The notes below the pieces were generated by a model, which searched no databases, was not told the origin of the DNA, and worked only from the letters and a program-made list of their open reading frames with translations. From positions 1-64,000 of the forward strand of contig NZ_LFND01000001.1 in the NCBI RefSeq assembly GCF_001045465.1: a stretch of DNA of 64,000 bases, read 5' to 3'. Below, one piece after another: positions 59,480-64,000 of this stretch. The DNA is from Chryseobacterium angstadtii. GTDB taxonomy: Bacteria; Bacteroidota; Bacteroidia; Flavobacteriales; Weeksellaceae. The translations under genes and the position numbers were made by a program. The stretch's first letter is position 1, and each line of letters starts with the position of its first letter.

Positions 59480-62170
59480 TTATCGGGTCCATTTATGAAG
59501 ATGCTCTATATCTGCATTTCTTTTTAACAGTGATTGAAACCTCAGCTGTAGCAGAATTCGGCGTCCTTCAATAGTTCTGGTAAAGATTAATTCAGATTGT
59601 TCGATTTTTTCGCTCCAGATTTTCGCGAACAGGTCAGCCCCTTTTTTATTTCTGGCAAAGATTTCTGGTACAGGATAATAAATGTACTTATTTGTAAAGA
59701 AACGTTTAGCCTTCTGTTTTAGTAAATAACGTGGATTGTCTATCTTGGAAATCACTTCCTGCAAAACCTGGATAAACTGTGACTTCTCGTAATGGCTGCC
59801 ACCATCCAGATAACAGTAGCTATCACTTTTAGCTCCGGAGCTTACCACTTCCATTTTTTCCGGAGAAGTTGTAATAATTCTCTCATAGATCAAGCATTTC
59901 AGTACTACTTCACCTATTAATCCAATATATCCTGCTGTATACTTATATTTCAGATATTGTCTCAATGCACGGTAAAATTTTAAACCATATGCCATAAGGC
60001 CTAATCCTCCAAGCAGAAACAGGATCCAAGAAAAGTTTTTCACAGAATCTATCGCCTGTATATTTTTTAATATTCCTAAAAGAAGATCCTGTCCGAAAAG
60101 TAAAACAGTTGAGATCATTACTTTTGAAAGATTTGAGGTCATTTTCCCAAGATAAGTCATCTTCATATTGGTCACTGCCATAAGATCTCCAGACGGTATC
60201 TTAATTTCTTCAACAAGAATATTCCCTTTATCTAAAGCCGATTTCCATCTTTGTGCCAGATCTTTTCTATTGTTTGCTAAAGAAAAACTCTCTTGATTGA
60301 TTAATGGAATCTGATCTTCTCTTTCAATGGTTTTAATATTAAGCCTTTCAAAATTATTCTCTATGGAAGTTTCCTTCTCTGCCGAAATTCCTACAAAAGT
60401 TTTGAATCTTTTTTTCAAAATATCCATATCCTGCCCGCCATTATCGCTCTGCGAATCAAAACATACGAGATGCCATATGTTTCCGGTCTTTTGCGGACAG
60501 TCTTTATCAACTCGTATAACTCTTCCCCGCATTTGGTTGGAAAGAACAAACGAGCTCACAAAGCTAGCAAGGATTAAGGTATTCATTTTAGGAGCATCCC
60601 AACCTTCGCCCAGTAAAGCTTTCGTTCCAATTAAAACCTGAATATAGCCATATTGAAAAATTTCCGTGATGATGTGTACGATATCATGCTTTATCTGCTC
60701 CGTAAGATTGATCTGAATATAATTTTTATCATAAGTAACCGGAAGAAATGATATTCCGGATATCCCTTTTTTATAACATAGCTCATCCACCTTATCTTTT
60801 GCAGATATCGGAATGATGACAATACTTCCGGTCAGAACACCTATTTTTTTATTTTGAATATTTTCCCGTCTTAGCTTTTCGAAAATCGGGATGGCTCCGA
60901 TTTTATCAAGATGGAGATTATTTTCGGTATCGGTGGACAGGTATTCTTTTTTTATGAAATCGGTAAGAATCACCATTTTCAGATCTTCTTTAAGGACTGA
61001 AAATTCAAATTCCGTAATTTTTTTAATGCCTTCAAGTTTTCCGATGCTGGAATTAAGGATTTGACTTACATTTTTATTGTTGAAAAAACTTATGGCCTTT
61101 TTCTCCATAAACCCTTGCCTTTTCAACCTGTTGCCAAGAGCAACACGATGTTCTTCTTCATTTTTAAAATTCACTTCATCCACGATCAGATAAAAATCAA
61201 GAAGTTCTTCAAACCAGAAAAAATTAAATTCAGGAATGTATTGATCCTGATCGCCAATAATTTCAAAATGGATCTCAGGGATTTCTTTTTTCCTGAAATG
61301 AAGATAAATGAGCCCGGAGGTATAAGAGGAAATATTTTCATATATCCAATCCAGATGCTCCATTGGTTGTTGGTAGACAGGATGATTTTCTAATGCATTG
61401 AGAAGAATGTCATCATTCTCAATTTCTTTAAAAAAAGCCGCTGCCTGTGTATGATAGTGTTCTATTTTCCTGTGTTCTTCGTAGGATGGCAACGTAAAAT
61501 ATACCAAATCCTGATGTGGACAAAGATCTCCTTCAATCATTAATTCCGGAACAGAAATCTCTACATCTATGGGACCGTTCAGAGCCATATATTTCTGCCA
61601 CTCAGAACCGGAAACATCGAAAGGAGGTGTTGCAGTAAGAGATACAACTGTAGGATCCATCGAAGCTTTTAACTCCATCAAACTTCTCCACCATGCATTT
61701 TTCAGGTGATGAGCTTCATCAAAAATAAAGGTTTTCACCTTCTGCTTCTGCAGCTTCTTTATAATTTCTGTCAAAGAAACTCGGGACGATTTCCTATTAA
61801 CTTCTGTATCTTCATCATCAGGAAAGCCCGATGCTGCATGAATACCTTGATAGGTTGTGACTGTAATAAGTCCGGGAGCTTTAATATCAGTGGATATCCA
61901 GTCCGGCACTGTTTCTGTATCGAGAAAAAGCTCACAAAACCTCTGTACCCATTGATTTTTGACGGCTAAAGTTGGTGCTACGATGAGTGTGGGTTTATTT
62001 AATCTCAACATAACTTCCAGTCCCAGTACTGTTTTTCCGGAGCCCGGAGGTGCTGTAACATGCAGATGCCGATCGGTAAGAAATCCGTCCAGATCATCCA
62101 GAAATCTCTTCTGATAAGCACGCCAGCTATATTTAAATTTTGCATGAGCAGGAAAAATAGTCATTGTCAA
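59480..62170 (-). CDS. DEAD/DEAH-box SF2 helicase with membrane segments
   Basis: This is an 896-residue SF2 helicase or ATPase. Motif I is APPGSGKTVLG (about residues 39-49), motif II DEAH lies in FDEAHHLKNAWW (about 150), motif III is SLTATPP and the RecA2 domain carries NQMRGRVIRVD (motif VI). Unusually, residues about 685-705 and 711-732 (MISTVLLFGQDLLLGI, then SWILFLLGGLGLMAYGL) are hydrophobic and look like a membrane hairpin. The C terminus is soluble. It ends a three-gene minus-strand group with a DNA glycosylase (24 nt upstream) and a SMI1/KNR4 protein. A repair or defence role is plausible but unproven. Confidence 0.85.
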   Translation of the reverse strand: MTMTIFPAHAKFKYSWRAYQKRFLDDLDGFLTDRHLHVTAPPGSGKTVLGLEVMLRLNKPTLIVAPTLAVKNQWVQRFCELFLDTETVPDWISTDIKAPGLITVTTYQGIHAASGFPDDEDTEVNRKSSRVSLTEIIKKLQKQKVKTFIFDEAHHLKNAWWRSLMELKASMDPTVVSLTATPPFDVSGSEWQKYMALNGPIDVEISVPELMIEGDLCPHQDLVYFTLPSYEEHRKIEHYHTQAAAFFKEIENDDILLNALENHPVYQQPMEHLDWIYENISSYTSGLIYLHFRKKEIPEIHFEIIGDQDQYIPEFNFFWFEELLDFYLIVDEVNFKNEEEHRVALGNRLKRQGFMEKKAISFFNNKNVSQILNSSIGKLEGIKKITEFEFSVLKEDLKMVILTDFIKKEYLSTDTENNLHLDKIGAIPIFEKLRRENIQNKKIGVLTGSIVIIPISAKDKVDELCYKKGISGISFLPVTYDKNYIQINLTEQIKHDIVHIITEIFQYGYIQVLIGTKALLGEGWDAPKMNTLILASFVSSFVLSNQMRGRVIRVDKDCPQKTGNIWHLVCFDSQSDNGGQDMDILKKRFKTFVGISAEKETSIENNFERLNIKTIEREDQIPLINQESFSLANNRKDLAQRWKSALDKGNILVEEIKIPSGDLMAVTNMKMTYLGKMTSNLSKVMISTVLLFGQDLLLGILKNIQAIDSVKNFSWILFLLGGLGLMAYGLKFYRALRQYLKYKYTAGYIGLIGEVVLKCLIYERIITTSPEKMEVVSSGAKSDSYCYLDGGSHYEKSQFIQVLQEVISKIDNPRYLLKQKAKRFFTNKYIYYPVPEIFARNKKGADLFAKIWSEKIEQSELIFTRTIEGRRILLQLRFQSLLKRNADIEHLHKWTR

Positions 62171-62193
62171 TGGTTATGTGATGCAATTAACAG

Positions 62194-62877
62194 CTATTTT
62201 TTCAATGCTAAAATATATTTGTCAATATACAGCTGTTTTTCTTTTGTTTTATACTGTTGGATATATCTCGGATGCTCAAGAATGGTAATGGTTTCAAACA
62301 ACCGGGATTCTTTATTGAGCGCTGAAATAAATTCTGCATTCTTTTTACCCAGAACGAATACTTCAGAAGTATCTACGCCCAGGCTGATGTGCTTCTTCAA
62401 GGAATCAATCATAAATTTTCTGACTGATTCAAAAAGTTTTTTATCATCATAATAATTGGCGTTCAGCCAACCGTTTTTTGTCTTTCTTACAATCGCCAGA
62501 GGAAACGGTGAATTGATATACACATCTTTATAGAATTCTTCTGCGCCACCATATTCGGCCATCATATCATACATAAAAACGGAAGAGACTTCATGGGTAT
62601 GAGCCGACTCCATTTTAATTCCACACACAGCGTCCAGCCTTTTGGTATCGGTAAACGGGACACCCGTCACTCCTGCTCCATGCCGGCTTGGATTGATTCC
62701 AATCATAAATTTTCTCTGCCTGTTGTCATTATAATATTTCTGGTAAAATTCCTGCATGACGGTCATGGTTTCCGGATTGTCCAGATATGGATTCATCGCT
62801 TCAAATCCATCGGGAAGATTTCCTGTGAATTGCAGATTTTCGTTAAATTCTATGACTTTATCAGCAAATGTTTTCAT
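62194..62877 (-). CDS. SMUG2-like uracil-DNA glycosylase family protein
   Basis: This 227-residue protein of the uracil-DNA glycosylase superfamily has the catalytic-pocket motif GINPSRHGAGVTGVPFTD (about 60-77) and the C-terminal LEHPRYIQQYK (about 203-213), features of the SMUG2/SMUG1-like clade. Such enzymes excise uracil or oxidised pyrimidines. The association with a helicase gene 24 nt away suggests cotranscription. It starts at an ATG at 62877. Confidence 0.9.
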   Translation of the reverse strand: MKTFADKVIEFNENLQFTGNLPDGFEAMNPYLDNPETMTVMQEFYQKYYNDNRQRKFMIGINPSRHGAGVTGVPFTDTKRLDAVCGIKMESAHTHEVSSVFMYDMMAEYGGAEEFYKDVYINSPFPLAIVRKTKNGWLNANYYDDKKLFESVRKFMIDSLKKHISLGVDTSEVFVLGKKNAEFISALNKESRLFETITILEHPRYIQQYKTKEKQLYIDKYILALKK

Positions 62878-62919
62878 ACTTTTTAGTTAATAAAATAAAT
62901 AGTCTTTTTGCTTAAAAAA

Positions 62920-63456
62920 TCATTCACCATCAAACTCATCCTCATCTCTTAATCCTTTTATGAAAGCTTCAAAGTTCTCTGCCAGAAATGTCTTTTTATA
63001 ATCCGATTCCTGATCTACGTGAATGACTTTCGGCTCGCCATCTTTCCCACAATCGGAATAATCAAGCAAAATCATATCATGCCCTGCCGAAGGACAATCA
63101 CAGATGTAAATTCCTATTGCGGGATATCCCCATTCATCAATCATAAACTGACTTCCAAGTTCTCCACAGATAGAATAGGTTTTCTCTCTTCCGATGCCCA
63201 TAATTCCGGTAATGCCAATATGATCTTCGGCCCAGGAAGTACTTTCGGAAGTAGGAAAAGAAGATTTCTCCACCAAACCGCCATTGTGTAGTTTCATAAG
63301 TTCAATATATGAAGCGGGAAGTTTGTAGCCCAGCTCTTCTTCTATGGATATAATAAGTTCGTCATCAGGAAATGGCTCTTCATAATCTCTTACGGAATAG
63401 CTGCTTTCATTCCAGAAGTCCGTAAAATCGAAGTCTTTGAAAAATTGTGTTTCCAT
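62920..63456 (-). CDS. SMI1/KNR4 family protein
   Basis: This 178-residue protein has the SMI1/KNR4 core: an N-terminal IEEELGYKLPASYIELMKLHNGG segment, then a WAEDHIGITGIMGIG strand and C-terminal ESDYKKTFLAENFEAFIKGL. In bacteria this superfamily often provides immunity to contact-dependent or polymorphic toxins. No toxin is adjacent here, so immunity is not shown. It lies 43 nt upstream of the glycosylase gene. Confidence 0.9.
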   Translation of the reverse strand: METQFFKDFDFTDFWNESSYSVRDYEEPFPDDELIISIEEELGYKLPASYIELMKLHNGGLVEKSSFPTSESTSWAEDHIGITGIMGIGREKTYSICGELGSQFMIDEWGYPAIGIYICDCPSAGHDMILLDYSDCGKDGEPKVIHVDQESDYKKTFLAENFEAFIKGLRDEDEFDGE

Positions 63457-63555
63457 ATTCTTTAAATAAATGAGATTCTGATTTTATTGTAAAAGTAATT
63501 ATCATTTTTAATAAAATTATTTTCTTCCTTAAATTTTTAATTTTTACGATTCTTG

Positions 63556-63588
63556 ATCCTTGTCAAGATTTTGAACCTTGACAAGGAT
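63556..63588. repeat. REP-like palindrome, copy 2
   Basis: Arms ATCCTTGTCAAGATT and AACCTTGACAAGGAT surround TTG; one base differs from copy 1. It lies 3 nt past the stop of the RAYT gene, as expected for the element its transposase acts on. Confidence 0.85.
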
Positions 63589-63590
63589 TA

Positions 63591-64000
63591 TTAAAACTCA
63601 TATTCAAGATCAACAGTCTTTTTATGTGACAGTATAAAATTTTCTCTTGTATCAAATAGTTCAATAATCTCATCTCTTTTCAATAAAGTTTTTGAATGGC
63701 TCAAAACGGATTGATAAGAGGAAAAATTATATTTTGAATAGTCATGTATTATAGAATGATTTTGTGGATTTTGATGAATATAAATTATCACATTAATTAA
63801 ATACTCATCCGAAGCAATCAATTTTCTTTTAAATGGAGATTCAATAAGAGCGCCATGCCTTCTGTTTTCTTTATTAAAAGCTTGGGAATAAGAATTGAAA
63901 ATCCGGGCAAATTGTTTTGAAAAAATATGATGGGGAGAGTGAAGGCCTTTGTCAGGAGCCTTGTCAAGGTTTTGAACCTTGACAAGGCTATCCAATTCAA
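63591..64000 (-). CDS. REP-associated tyrosine transposase (3' part, cut by window edge)
   Basis: The visible 136 or so codons are the C-terminal part of a Y1/IS200-like RAYT transposase: FSKQFARIFNSYSQAFNKENRRHGAL, then YIHQNPQNHSIIHDYSKYNFSSYQS. These enzymes mobilise REP palindromes using a catalytic tyrosine and an HUH site; the HUH part lies beyond the window, so activity cannot be judged. The reading frame stays open to the window edge, and a TTG at 63995 is unlikely to be the start. A REP-like palindrome is embedded in frame within the variable linker before SKQFARIF, encoding SLVKVQNLDKAP. Confidence 0.85.
   Translation of the reverse strand, partial: ELDSLVKVQNLDKAPDKGLHSPHHIFSKQFARIFNSYSQAFNKENRRHGALIESPFKRKLIASDEYLINVIIYIHQNPQNHSIIHDYSKYNFSSYQSVLSHSKTLLKRDEIIELFDTRENFILSHKKTVDLEYEF
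63958..63988. repeat. REP-like palindrome, copy 3 (inside transposase frame)
   Basis: Arms GCCTTGTCAAGGTT and AACCTTGACAAGGC surround TTG, a perfect 31-nt dyad. It lies inside the RAYT coding frame and is translated in the linker region of the protein. Confidence 0.85.

Noticed and set aside
59480..62170. Type III restriction enzyme or known defence helicase
   Set aside because: No methyltransferase, nuclease or other defence gene is adjacent and the C-terminal membrane segments do not fit those systems.

Overview
The window looks like chromosome from a low-GC Bacteroidota of the Flavobacteriia, most likely Chryseobacterium or a close Weeksellaceae relative. The reasons are a full-length SprA gliding and type IX secretion (T9SS) translocon, several secreted proteins with T9SS C-terminal sorting domains, a SusC/SusD pair, a GLPGLI-family protein, and recurrent TAnnTTTG promoter boxes with weak Shine-Dalgarno signals. 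No phage, plasmid backbone, CRISPR array or rRNA operon is visible.

Layout. 1-13,500 is mostly minus strand: intergenic repeats, vanZ-like, gcvH, sprA, ruvA, an orphan six-cysteine peptide, a malic enzyme, a BadF/GlcNAc-kinase-like ATPase and a small unknown protein. 13,900-17,700 (plus) carries GtrA-like, PlsC, FucP-type sugar permease and DUF3810 genes. 18,400-26,400 is an accessory peptide-export locus: an XRE regulator, a nonsense-mutated six-Cys peptide gene, a GLPGLI protein, a decayed partial gene copy, a VKOR-thioredoxin fusion, two intact six-Cys GG-leader peptides, a C39-peptidase ABC exporter and a HlyD adaptor. 26,400-32,300 (minus) is a copper/redox locus: a CxxCH lipoprotein and a 577-aa partner in one unit, and tyrosinase plus DUF2182 in another. 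Both units have the same operator-like palindrome exactly 24 nt upstream of a TAnnTTTG box. 32,700-38,600 holds tRNA-Met, a TlpA-like protein, a T9SS cargo operon, clpX, a HIT protein and greA. 38,700-45,500 holds a Rieske-like lipoprotein, dtd, a serine hydrolase, tandem T9SS-exported S8 proteases and an ACT protein. 45,500-51,600 is a long minus-strand run of small membrane proteins, lipoproteins, a Coq4-like protein, a phosphoesterase and a winged-helix regulator. 52,100-57,500 is SusC/SusD and an enoyl-CoA hydratase-family gene. 58,000-59,400 is a tail-collar (MdpB-like) protein and a T9SS cargo. 59,480-64,000 is a membrane-anchored SF2 helicase with a SMUG2-like DNA glycosylase, a SMI1/KNR4 protein and the 3' part of a RAYT transposase flanked and invaded by REP-like palindromes.

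How it fits together. The most interesting system is at 18.9-26.3 kb. Four short peptides in the window (one of them unlinked at 9.4 kb and one broken) share an MKN-KK--R leader and exactly six cysteines in otherwise unrelated cores. They are encoded beside a C39 exporter that would cut the leader and a VKOR-thioredoxin fusion that could make disulfides. This reads as a secretion route for disulfide-rich, possibly knottin-like peptides. The second is the operator-like element GTATAAATACG, which links the tyrosinase unit, the cytochrome-c-like unit and the tail-collar gene as a possible regulon.
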